Origin: Pochonia chlamydosporia 170
Taxonomy: Eukaryota; Ascomycota; Sordariomycetes; Hypocreales; Clavicipitaceae
Direction: 5' to 3'
DNA: 64,000 nucleotides
Assembly (NCBI RefSeq): GCF_001653235.2
Contig: NC_035790.1
Span: 4,340,001-4,404,000 of the forward strand
The notes beneath the pieces are model-generated. The model was not told where the DNA came from, did not search any database, and saw nothing but the letters and a program-made list of their open reading frames with translations. Within the stretch, counting starts at the first letter, position 1; the number at the start of each line of letters is the position of its first letter. Both the position numbers and the translations under genes were made by a program. This document shows, piece after piece, positions 12,416-24,460 of the stretch.

Positions 12416-12940
12416 CTTGTACATCGGTCATTGGACGTGGTACAAGTGGCAATGGTATCAGCGTTGTCTTCGCTGAATTGAGTGCATGAAAAGAGCTGGA
12501 GTCGGGCCGGCAAGCGGTAAAACGGCATAGAACGAAGAAAGAGCCACCGCGAATAAATCCATCCTACTGCTCATACAATTCCGTTTGGAGTCGCACTACT
12601 GTTTTGAAATACAGTAGGGTCTTGCTGACTCAACAGTTGGCACTGGTCAGGACCAGGTTTGGTGGGTGGAGTTCCAACTAACGTGGATCAAAAGAGGCTT
12701 GGCCTGGAACTCAAGCAAGCCCACCTCACTAGCCAGTTGATGACGACGCTTCCGGCACTTGACTTCCCGAACGACGAAGGCTTCATGGCCGGTCTCGCCG
12801 GCCGGGTCGATGTCGCTAAAGATCTTCGAGCGGATTCCTTTCCGGATTGTAATCTTGTTCCAGAGTCCTCGTAGACAGGAGCCTCTTAGAGAACGCGTTG
12901 ATCCCCCTCGTTGCTCTCATTTCAAACTGGCGTGTTGGCG
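12416..12940. other. Intergenic region before yapsin-like gene
   Basis: This is 525 bp with no convincing ORF. A TGACTCA sequence, the consensus of the general amino-acid control factor Gcn4/CpcA, lies at about 12625, some 315 bp upstream of the protease start. Its function is untested. Confidence 0.35.
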
Positions 12941-14467
12941 ATGAAGAATTCTAAAGTCCTATGTCTTAGTGCCGTCCCGACGGCCACGCTCATAGCCACC
13001 GTAATTGGACAGGTGGTACAATGGGATATTCAGAAAACCCAGCAAGCAAACCTTTATCGTCGCTCTGGACCGACACTTCAATCAGATGTATCTAATGAGA
13101 AAACTCAAGGCGGATATTTTGCGACTGTTCAGATTGGAACGCCTGGCCAAAAGCTTTCCCTACAGCTCGATACTGGAAGCAGCGATGTTTGGGTACCTTC
13201 TAACGAAGCCGAGGTCTGCTTGGACAAATCCCGAGGCGGATGTCCTCTGGGCTCTTGTAAGTCACATTTGAGAGGAGACAAGAACATGTTTTTGCATTAA
13301 TGATACGCTGACTGGCAACCGCTACTAGTTAACCCTAGACAATCTAGTACTTTCGACATCATCGTACGAAACGGTTTCGACATATCCTACCAGGATAATA
13401 GTTCCTCAAAAGGCGACTACTTTGCTGACAAGTTCGAGCTCGGCCCATCATCGATAGATAATTTTACTATGGGTCTGGGAAAGAACACGGATGTGCCCTT
13501 TGGCTTGATTGGCGTGGGCTATGCGAACAACGAGGCATCCACCGAAACTGCAAATGCAATATACCCGAACTTGCCGATAGCCATGCAAGAGGCTGGCATT
13601 ATCAACTCTGTGGCTTATAGCTTATGGCTAAACGATTTGGATGCCAGTACCGGAAACATTCTGTTTGGTGGCATTGATACCGAGAAGTACGTTGGAAATT
13701 TGACTAGACTCCCAGTACTCTCTCAAAATCGGCAATTCACCCACTTTGTCGTTTCTATGTTCTCCCTAGAAGCAAGTAGTCCTAGTGGCAGCGACATATT
13801 GACATCAAAGGAGCTACCCTTGGGAGTGGTCCTCGACTCGGGCACAACTCTCACCTACTTACCTCCGGATATGGCCACTCAGGTGTGGAAGGAAGTTGGA
13901 GCAACATATGACGATGTTACTTTCAAAGCGGCTATCCTACCATGTTCCTATGCAAATCATGCTGGTTACTTCTCTTTCCTTTTCTCTGGACCTGCTGGCC
14001 CACGCATCAATGTCACCATGGACGAACTTGTCTTGCCTTTGACAACGGGAGAACCACCAAGATTTTCTGATGGTCCTCACAGAGGCCAGGCCATTTGCGA
14101 ATTTGGCATTCAAAGCTCATCCGACACGCCATGGCTTCTAGGCGACACGTTTCTACGTTCTGCCTATGTAGTCTATGATTTAATCAACAATGAAGTGGGC
14201 ATGGCGCCCACTGACTTCAACTCCACAAAATCAAATGTCATAGCATTTGCGAGCAAAGGGGCAACTATTCCTTCGGCGACTCCAGTAAATAACGGTACTC
14301 AATCCGATACACAGCCCCAGCCAACTCAAACCGGACAATCTGCCGCGAAAGGATTTCAAGCAGGCAATGTGGGTAGCCAACTGGAGCCTATGTCGGTGGA
14401 TGGGCTGATGCTCGTCAGCATGGCTGTTGCTATACTTTTGATGGATGTGTTAGCATATTTTGACTGA
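12941..14467 (+). CDS. GPI-anchored aspartyl protease (yapsin-like)
   Basis: Two exons: 12941-13256 and 13329-14467 (484 aa). The N-terminus is a signal peptide (MKNSKVLCLSAVPTATLIAT). The two catalytic aspartates are in DTGSSDVWVP (about residue 77) and DSGTTLTYLP (about 275). The family motif WLLGDTFLRSAYVVYDL is near residue 390. A Ser/Thr/Gln-rich stalk and a terminal hydrophobic stretch (LMLVSMAVAILLMDVLAYF) follow, the layout of a GPI attachment signal. Yapsins act at the plasma membrane and cell wall on secreted precursors and wall proteins. The 72 bp intron carries a GCTGAC branch-like site and ends CTACTAG. I start at ATG 12941, which directly opens the signal peptide. Confidence 0.92.
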
Positions 14468-14926
14468 TCGTCTTGTCTCTTTACTTCCTTCATTTTAAAG
14501 CGAACCACTGCATGATAGGTGAAGGCGTGATCGTTGTTTATTGGCATGGACACTGTGTTTGGAGCATTTATTGGAGCCTCGGCGTGATTCTTCAGGGACT
14601 TTGGTTGGCAGCTACAGCAGCGCCAAAAACTTCCCTCAAACGGATTGATGTATATATTGACTAGTTCCTTGCGTGTCACGTAGCTTATGCGCACGTAGAT
14701 CCCATTCAAGGTTCTAATAAACTCGGTGATGAATGTCAGGCACTGTGACTTGTGCGACGGTCCAATAAGAGCCAGGCATTTTCAAACCATGGCATGGCCC
14801 ACAGGCGCACGTGAAGGGGCGACGAATCGCATCTTTGAGGGACCCCTAAAAAAGTTTCAATGAAGATTGAGAGGTGATGCGACTTGTGCATGCATACCAG
14901 GAGTTGCTTTGAGAGCAATTCACATC
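14468..14926. other. Intergenic region yapsin / MEF1
   Basis: This is about 460 bp with no supported ORF. A CACGTG E-box core lies at 14808-14813, 114 bp upstream of the MEF1 start codon. Confidence 0.4.
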
Positions 14927-17498
14927 ATGAACATACCTGGGACTGCTAGGTTGCTCCAATGCCGCCTGTTGTTCAGCGCACAGCAGCGATCCGTCATTCT
15001 GCGCTGTAGAAAATTCGACTCGCCAAAAGTGAGCAATCCAGCACGAAGAGCCCTCAGCCAGACACTGGGACGCTCAGCCAGCGCAGCCCAAGAAGCGTAA
15101 GACCAGGCGCGAAACCGCATCACCACTGGGGGACAATTGCATATGTATAGACTTGCTAATATTTCTGCAATGTGACAGACTGAAGAAAGCGCAAGATGAT
15201 GCCGCTAATTTGACACCGGAGTATGTAGAGGCCAACATGGCGCCTGAAGAGGCACAAAGGCTCTCCAGAGTTCGGAATATTGGCATCGCCGTAAGGATTT
15301 GCAGCTGGGGAACCACTGATCATCGTAAAATGGCTGACCTGCTCCTTTCTTAGGCCCATATTGATAGCGGCAAGACAACAGCGACCGAACGTGTTCTCTT
15401 TTACACCGGCCGCATCAAGGCAATTCACGAGGTCAGGGGCAAGGACGCTGTTGGCGCCAAGATGGATTCTATGGAACTCGAAAGGGAAAAGGGAATTACG
15501 ATTCAATCTGCTGCTACATTCTGCGACTGGAAAAAGACGGAGAATGGTAAGGAGGTGTCGTATCACTTTAACTTGATCGACACTCCGGGTCATATTGATT
15601 TCACCATCGAGGTTGAGCGTGCCCTTCGCGTTCTCGATGGCGCCGTCATGATTCTCTGCGCCGTTAGTGGTGTTCAATCGCAAACCACTACCGTAGATCG
15701 GCAAATGAAGCGCTACAATGTTCCCCGAATCTCGTTCATCAACAAGATGGATCGCATGGGTGCCAACCCCTGGAAAGCGGTTGAACAAATTAACTCGAAG
15801 CTTAAGATGCCAGCAGCCGCCATCCAGATCCCCATTGGAGCAGAAGACGAATTCGAAGGCGTCGTGGACTTGATCGAGATGAAGGCAATATATTTCGAAG
15901 GACCTCGAGGTACTAAAGTCAGATCTGACACCATACCTACTGCTTTACAAGATCTAGCCGCAGAAAAACGCCAGGTCCTCATTGAGAAACTTGCCGATGT
16001 CGATGACGAGATCGCGGAGATATTTTTGGAAGAGCAGGAGCCAACAAATTCACAAATCAAGGCAGCTATTCGACGAGCCACAATAGCGCGCAACTTCTCA
16101 CCGGTGTTGATGGGCTCTGCCTTGGCAGATAAAGGCGTCCAACCTATGCTTGACGCTATTTGCGAATATCTTCCAAATCCGTCGCAGATCGAGAACACTG
16201 CTCTAGACAAATCCAAAGATGAGAAGGTTGTCAAACTAGTTCCATACAACTCACTACCTTTTGTCGGTCTTGCATTTAAGCTTGAGGAGAACAATTACGG
16301 CCAGCTCACTTATATTCGTGTTTACCAAGGAACTCTCACTAAGGGAACTTACCTGTTCAACTCCAGAACAGACAAGAAAGTCCGAATTCCCCGCATCGTT
16401 CGAATGCACTCCAACGAGATGGAAGATGTCTCTGAGGTTGGCGCAGGAGAAATATGTGCGGTTTTTGGTGTTGACTGTGCGTCTGGAGACACGTTCACAG
16501 ACGGCGGCCTGCCATACTCTATGTCGTCCATGTTTGTGCCAGATGCTGTCATGTCTCTGTCCATCAAACCAAAGCGGACCGCCGACGCAGACAACTTCAG
16601 CAAAGCTATGAATCGATTTCAGCGAGAGGATCCGACATTCCGTGTGCATGTAGACCCTGAGAGTGAAGAGACCATCATCTCTGGCATGGGGGAATTGCAT
16701 CTGGAGGTCTATGTTGAGCGGCTGAAACGTGAGTACAAGACGGAGTGTATCACTGGCCAACCGCGCGTTGCTTATCGGGAGACGATATCTCGTCGTGCCG
16801 AGTTTGATTACTTACTCCGCCGGCAGAGCGGTGGACCTGGCGACTTTGCTCGCGTCGCTGGCTGGATTGAGCCGAATGAGAAGCCCGAAGATAATCACTA
16901 CGAAAGCCAGGTTATCGGCGGCCATATCCCGGATAAATTCCTCACAGCCTGCGCCAAGGGCTTCGACCTAGCCTGTGAAAAAGGCCCCCTTCTTGGGCAT
17001 AGAGTTATTGGAACTAAAATGGTCATCAACGATGGTGCTACCCATGTTACGGATTCATCTGATTATGCCTTCAGTCTGGCTACGCAAATGGCGTTCAAAA
17101 AGGCTTTTACCGACGCGGGCGGCCAAGTGTTGGAGCCGCTGATGAAGACCACCATTACCGCACCCAACGAGTTTCAGGGCAATATTCTGATGTTAATGAA
17201 CAAGAGAAACGCAACTATTCACGACACAGAAATTGGCAGCGAGGAGTTCACTTTGATCTGTGATTGCAGCCTCAATGCTATGTTCGGTTTCAGCTCGCAA
17301 TTGAGAGCTGCAACACAAGGGAAGGGCGAGTTCAGCATGGAGTTCAGTCATTATGCGCCAGCACCACCCCATCTCCAGTAAGTAATTTGAATCGCTTACC
17401 ACGTATGCGTGTGTGGACGTGATATACTAATACGACCATTTAGGAAGGAGCTTGTTGCTAAATATGAAGCCGAACTTGAAGCAAAGAGAACAAAATAG
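14927..17498 (+). CDS. MEF1: Mitochondrial elongation factor G1
   Basis: Four exons: 14927-15096, 15179-15290, 15354-17377 and 17444-17498 (786 aa; yeast Mef1 is about 760). An Arg/Ser-rich presequence ([20 protein letters not shown]) indicates mitochondrial import. The GTPase motifs are complete: AHIDSGKTT (about residue 95), the switch region [25 protein letters not shown] (about 170) and NKMDRMG (about 223). Domain IV and V signatures follow, such as [21 protein letters not shown]1 drives translocation on the mitoribosome. The last intron holds a textbook TACTAAT branch site. It lies near two mitoribosomal protein genes (mS26, uS8m) but is not linked to them in any operon-like way. Confidence 0.96.
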
Positions 17499-17795
17499 AT
17501 GAAAAATAGTTTGTGTGTGTATTGTGTGGAGTCTTAGACTACTAGAGAAATATGTAACATCACTCTTGTGTAAAACAACATGTAGACTAGAAGTAAATCC
17601 AATAAGCTACATTTCATTGGTCTTGTTTCTCATGAGTACATCACGGCTCTTGTTATGGAACATCGGGAGTTTCGAGGCGATCTGGGTGTAGGATAATGTC
17701 CCAATTCTCAATTCAGGGTCCAAAGTAAAAGAAATACGCCTCTCCGACGGCTTTTGCACCACTGCTATCGAGTTTGGACTCCCTAGTAGAAGTTC
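17499..17795. other. Convergent 3' spacer MEF1 / LYS12
   Basis: About 300 bp between facing stop codons, AT-rich just after MEF1. No gene seen. Confidence 0.5.
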
Positions 17796-18935
<1,140 letters not shown>

Positions 18936-19933
18936 CTTGGGTGTTGTTGGTAGCGATTTGCGACGTTAACGAGCAATCAAGGCATCAACGATAGCAGTTG
19001 AGCATTCGAGATGTTGAGGGTGTTGAATTTTAGCCCACCGAGCCGAGAATCGGAGATTGGTCGAGGTATCGTGTTCTCGGTGTGCTGGACGCCACTTTAA
19101 CCAGACAACCACACTCTGAGACCTTTGTCGGAACGCCAAGACATTTGCTACACAAAACAATCACAATAAGTGGCCATGGGCTACTACGTACTTTCCCTAG
19201 GGCACTTCAAATGTTCCCAGAAAAATGGCAAAAGGTGTCAACTGGTAAATACGCCAAAGGCTACTATTAATGCTGCCACAACCAATTTCTAGGTACCTCG
19301 GTACTTGGACCCGTAGAGTCCCAGGAACCAGGGTACCTCCCGACCATGGAAGCACCAGACCCAATCCCAAGCCCCAATTGATCACAGTCTGCGTGCCTGG
19401 GTAAAGTACTTAGGTACTTAGGTATTGTGAAGACGCTACCATTACAGTTGGTGGCCATCATCATAGTGACCAAAAGGTTCCTGTATGGGACACCAATAGC
19501 CGCTTTCTCAACTGAGGTTTGGTCCATCACGGCCCGCCACGAAACTGAGTATTTGAAGCACGACCAACGATTGGCCCGGGGCGAAAATGTAAACACACCA
19601 GACCCTTGGCATGTGCAGGTCTGGCCACCACAGCACGCACGAAGTACTCCGTACCTTGTGTAGCACAACAAGATAATCCAGGGGTCACGTAAATTACCCT
19701 TCTCCGTGTTTCGTGCCATTACCGAACCATTTGGATGACGCTGTCAAATCGAAGTAACTCCTGATGCAGTTTCAACCGGCCTATTGTCATAGAATGACAA
19801 TTTACTCTCGTTGTCTCTCATCTTGACCATTGTCGCAATCTTAACTTTGACCATCCGTCATTCTCCCAAGGCGGTTTCTCACTTTTCCAATTTTCCCTTT
19901 GACCTGTTCCTGATCAGAGTCACGACAACGAAG
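18936..19933. other. Divergent intergenic region, 1 kb
   Basis: This lies between LYS12 (-) and the disordered-protein gene (+). It contains degenerate TAGGTACC / ACTTAGGTA repeats at about 19287-19305 and 19407-19426, and an exact TACTCCGTA at 19645-19653. No supported ORF. Confidence 0.5.
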
Positions 19934-22300
19934 ATGAGCCAGGTCAAAAACCTGAGAGCCATGTTCGAAAACAAAGGCGACACTAGCCCGCCTGACAGAG
20001 GGAGATCTCCGGGCATGGCGTCCAGCAGGCATATTGGAGGTAAGCCCCTGATGGCTTTGTCAAAGTTATTTTCTAGCCTCCTCTTGGCCAGCCCACGCTG
20101 GCCAGTCCCTTCTGCGGATATTGTACGCCTATCTGCCTTAGCACGTATGCAAGCGCGCGGCGCGGCGAATTCAAAATCATCCTAAAGTCAGACTGGAACC
20201 ACAGCGCCCCGCCATTGCAGTCGCAAAGGTTAGATAGGGAGGCATTCCATGGACACAAGCTGATTATGCTTTCATGATGCAGGCGCAAGCTCCAGTGGCT
20301 CACCGAGACCCCTCTCTAAGGTCCGCACGAACTTTGTTGCGATTGAAAAAGATGGCCGTATGGGTTTAAGAAGGGACCACAGCGGCGAATCCAGCTTGTC
20401 AAGAAGGCGAATGAGCATTGAAACGGCGGACACCGAATCGAACTCCAATTTACTTGAAAAGGCCAACACTGCATCCTCAGACGACGTGGGTAAATCCTGG
20501 CGACACAATTTTGTCAACGAGGCCATTCCAGAGTCACCCAGTTTGGCTCATGAAGATCAGCCTACAGTTTTTACAGGCACGGGCACGGAACCGAACAAGA
20601 GGCAATTGGGATCCAAAAGTAAACCAGACTCGTCCTCAAGCTTTCTTAACGAACAAGACGGGACAGAAATTATTGGGAAAGAGGCCAAACGCTCTCAGCT
20701 CCCCCAGAACGAGGGGTGTTCTTCCACCAAGAGAAAGATGGCTACTACGCAACCGAGAAAGGTGATCGGAGATAGGTCTATCACCAGACCGGAATCAAAA
20801 ACAACGAACAGGGGACCCTTGGCAAGCAAGTCATCTGTTCAAAAGCTGCAGAAGTCTAGTGGTGGCATGCCTTCATCCACTAAAACGAGATCATCTAAGA
20901 TGCAATTTGCCAATTCCAAGGCTGATAACGAGACAACTTTCGTCAAACCCAAACCGAAGTCCCCTACCAAGCCAGTTCACCTACCTTCCTCCCTCATCGC
21001 ACCGACAGCTTCTTCCGTATCCAAGGTTCATGGCCGACAGCCTCTGTCCCACGATATTGAAACCCAAAAGAATCTGACTCGGGCCACCAACGAAACAAGT
21101 ACGACGAAGTCTAGGGCCTTACAGACCTCTGTTACCAGACCGGGCTCCACTACGTCGAGATCACGACCGAGCCTTGGACCACCCCCAACCAAGCAACACC
21201 AGCCTACCAGTAATCAGCAAAGACAGAGCAACGTCGATGAAAGGTTCCTAGCACGTATGATGCGACCAACACAGTCATCTTCCTCCAAAGCTACTGACAA
21301 AGCCTTGTGTACGCCACCAAAAAAGACTGCTCAGAGATCTGGTCCCCATTTAACTCAACCCCTTCCAAGGTCGGGGAGCAGTAAAGGTCATCACAGCAAA
21401 GGGACATCAGGGCCGGTGTCATCGAACCCAGCTTCTAGGCAGCAAATTTCTCCTGCTGAAAAGCAAGGATCTATCAAATCCGAGGACCATAGTCTTATCA
21501 TTCCGGCACAAATAATTCATTCAAACAGCGCTTCACACAACGACCTATCAAGGGGGTTGCCGGATGACGAGTCCACTTTTGATCCGTCTGCTGAGGACCT
21601 CCGCATTAAGCAAGACTCGCTGCCAGTGCCACAGGAGCAAAACAAATTGGAAGTGACAGCAGAGGGACAGTCGGATGAATCTCGCCTAACGATGAACCAT
21701 GACATCGTCCGGCTCGATGGAGTGGGAGGGGAAGTTGCGGATTCTGGTGTTTGCCACAATGCGGCGGGAATGACAACCCTTACTGTCAATTGTCCGGAAG
21801 GAGACTCCACAAATTGTAGCATCGACGAGACCAAGGAACCGAGCGAAGGTCGGCTGGCAAATGAGCAGCCAAATGGCAGAGCGGAGCGGGTAGAGTATAT
21901 GGAAGAGACGCCAAAAGATGCTGATCAGGTTTCACCCAAGGAAGAGAAGTTTGCGACGGCCGCTAATTTGCAAAACAATGCTCTTGTCGAAATGGATTAT
22001 GCCAAAAGCCTTGACGTTCAGGCAAGGAAGTCTCAACTTAACCTCAGGGATCCGGAAGAACAAAGTGCGCAAGAAGAGATGGAGAGTGACCTAATCCACT
22101 GCGAACCAGAAGATGCGGCTGCTTCATTGCCGCAGAACAGCCAATTTGAGACTGTAGTTGGCAACTTTGACATTGCTGACCTGGTGGAATCTGCCACCCA
22201 CGACCCCGTCGGTACAGCACAAGCTGCTGTAGAAACAGAAGAGAGTAAAACACTTGAGAACGAGCCGCAACAAGTTGAGGCCCATGAATTCACGCCTTAA
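19934..22300 (+). CDS. Large intrinsically disordered fungal protein of unknown function
   Basis: Two exons: 19934-20039 and 20283-22300 (707 aa), joined by a 243 bp intron (GTAAGC..GATGCAG). Only the first 70 or so residues look constrained: MSQVKNLRAMFENKGD, then SGSPRPLSKVRTNFVAIEKD and GLRRDHSGESSLSRRR on either side of the exon join. The rest is low in hydrophobics, rich in Ser/Thr/Pro/Lys up to about residue 400 and acidic (Glu/Asp) towards the C-terminus. It has no membrane segment, signal peptide or enzyme motif. A basic middle and acidic tail would suit a scaffold or a cytoskeleton- or chromatin-associated factor, but I do not recognise the family and assign no function. The frame is strongly supported by a 646-codon open stretch. 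Confidence 0.8.
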
Positions 22301-22690
22301 CTGGCGAAGTGACATGCTGCAGTCTGTTGTGGTGGGGTCTTTAGCAATTGACGCTCACCTAGTACTACTATAACTTTTTGTCTGCTTCCTTGCTGCTCTT
22401 CGTAGATTTTGGTTTGGGCGGCGTATGTAGTTGGGCTCATTTAGATTTGGTCGAATAGATACCTTGCATAGTTGTTCAATGGAGTGTTCAACTTCAAAAT
22501 TTGCAACAAAAGAATCATGATAATTGACGAAACTTCATATGCTCAAAATGTATTTACGTACAGGGCAGTCGTAACAGCCGTAGAGATACTAGTACAGTGC
22601 AGGTTCAGCATCCTATCCGCCGAGGCTGATGGAGCCACACCAACATATTTTGCTCCCCGAGTGAGATATCAAAGCCTCGGTTTCCCTCAA
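22301..22690. other. Convergent 3' spacer
   Basis: About 390 bp between the disordered-protein gene and uS8m. AT-rich; nothing recognised. Confidence 0.5.
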
Positions 22691-23191
22691 TCATGATACT
22701 CTGCAAATCAAAAGCCCTCCTACCTTTCTCGCCAGTGCCTCTCTTGCCTCCAGAACTCCCCTTGATGTAGCGACAAACAGGCATTCACCCAAGTTAAGTC
22801 CCGGAACCACGCCACCATTTAACTTCGCAGGGAAGCCCCTCGTCAACCTGCCCAACTGTTGTATGTTCGCAGTCATCAACCTTGACGGCTTACTGATTAC
22901 AGTTGCTTTTGATAAAACCGGTTTCCCATCCCAGTATTTCAACCCCAGCCATATCCGCATTGTGGCTACATTTGCACTGGTGACCTTCTCAGGGGGCTGT
23001 GAGATCATTTGTTCCATGGTCGGAGGTTGCGGGCCGGACCGATATACTGACGAGAAGAAGCCAGAGCGATGAAGAGCGAGTGAAAGGTTTAGGTTGTATT
23101 TGGTGTTGGCGATGGATGTGAGGCCGAGGCGAGCTTTCGAGGCGTTTTGGAGATGCGAGCACATATGTGCTATGTTTAGAATAGAAGGCAT
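22691..23191 (-). CDS. MRPS8: Mitochondrial small-subunit ribosomal protein uS8m
   Basis: Single exon, 166 aa. The N-terminus MPSILNIAHMCSHLQNASKARLG and the segment LSLALHRSGFFSSVYR match the S8 fold, which begins with helices that contact 16S-like rRNA. IWLGLKYWDGKPVL and VISKPSRLMTANIQQLGRL correspond to the central strands, and the ending GVLEAREALARKVGGLLICRV is the conserved C-terminal S8 core. Length is as expected for fungal mitochondrial S8 (about 160 aa). The role is assembly and structure of the 37S mitoribosomal subunit. Confidence 0.9.
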   Translation of the reverse strand: MPSILNIAHMCSHLQNASKARLGLTSIANTKYNLNLSLALHRSGFFSSVYRSGPQPPTMEQMISQPPEKVTSANVATMRIWLGLKYWDGKPVLSKATVISKPSRLMTANIQQLGRLTRGFPAKLNGGVVPGLNLGECLFVATSRGVLEAREALARKVGGLLICRVS

Positions 23192-24460
23192 GGTAACATC
23201 CGATTACGTTCGACTGGTAGATCAATAATCAGGCACAAAATTGATTGAGACTGTTGGAGCGCAGTAGGCTTTGGAGTCGCGCAAGAAGGATGACGGAGAT
23301 GCAAAAAGTACTTTGGAAAAAGGTTAGCAACAGTGGCAGAAGACAGATGTGAACAAAAGCCAGCTAGGGCCTCATACTTAAATCGCAGACCGCCCGCAGA
23401 AGACTCCGCGGAACGATGCTGGTTAGCACGAAAACGCCCCTGGTTCCTACAAATAAAGCGGCCTGGTTGCAGTATTTTGAGGTCCTTCGGATGGGCCTTT
23501 TCGAATAGAGATATTCAATTGATGGCTCCTGTCTCGCACCCAAAAAAAAACATGCGTATGGTTATGACTAAGCGAGGTATTCCCCACCACCAGACGTCTT
23601 GCGACACTGCACTAGGTACCTTGGTAGGTATGCAGGACCGTGTGATCCCTGCCGCTTGCGCCAAGGGGATTGTCTGTTTGTCAGCAAGCGACAAAATGCG
23701 TCACAACTTGCACGCAGCTCAATGGAAGTCGCCACGATTACTACTTCCTTTCGCCTATGAAAGGTTTCAATTATTCTGGAACTGCCGCATCTCGCTCAAG
23801 AACGGGGCTGATTTGTTAAGGGAACGCTGAATAGGCAGATCGAGTAACTTAGTCCAACGAGCTGACGGAATGAGATTTGGGCGTATTTACTAGATCCTAT
23901 GCCAGAAGATCTCAACATTTGGTGGAAACGCGGCCGTGAGGGGTCCGATGACGGATCCTGACTTTGTAATACTTTTGGAGATGCTTCTGTAGAATCCAAC
24001 GCTCTTGAAACCTGTGACCTCAGTCACCAGGGTCGCATGCTCACGCCCTGGCTCTCCGGAAGGTGGCAATCGCCCATCCCGCCCCTCTAAACACCATGAT
24101 AACGGGGTCAGGATAGCAGGTAAAACATGGTGCTAACATCAATTCCCCGGCCAATTACCTAGGTATTGGTCCTCTAGATTCTTGGTCGCAGGATCGGTGC
24201 CATATCGAGCAGTGACGCCACTAGCCAAATCGTGCGGTACTGCGACAATCTGCAGTAGGGGGTCATGAGTATTTGAACACTAAGTATCCCAAGGCAATGT
24301 TTTTGGTACACCCAACGCCATGATATGTTCAAACAGGACATTTTCGGTACCTAGAAGTGTTCAAATACTTATGGCCCCAGATTGTAGACGTCGACAGATA
24401 GGTTGTAGAAGCAAGTTTACGGGCCCAATAACGGTGCAGATATGTGGCATTTAGAACAAT
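23192..24460. other. Intergenic region uS8m / KMO, 1.3 kb
   Basis: An ORF at 23333-23830 (165 codons) has no recognisable protein character and is not called. A degenerate TAGGTACCTTGGTAGGTA lies near 23614 and an exact TACCTAGGTA at 24156-24165. A MITE-like inverted repeat occupies 24245-24385. Confidence 0.5.
24245..24385. mobile_element. MITE-like terminal inverted repeat element, 141 bp
   Basis: The inner arms AGTATTTGAACACT (24268-24281) and AGTGTTCAAATACT (24356-24369) are perfect inverted repeats. They extend outward through GGGGTCAT / ATGGCCCC and end in ACAATCTG (24245-24252) / CAGATTGT (24378-24385). The left arm carries about 7 extra bases. The spacer is 74 bp and has no ORF. A clear target-site duplication is not visible. 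It lies 76 bp beyond the KMO stop codon, so it probably sits in that transcript's 3' region. Confidence 0.55.

Noticed and set aside
23333..23830. 165-codon plus-strand ORF
   Set aside because: Irregular composition, no domain, and it lies in the upstream region of uS8m. It could be real but I cannot support it.
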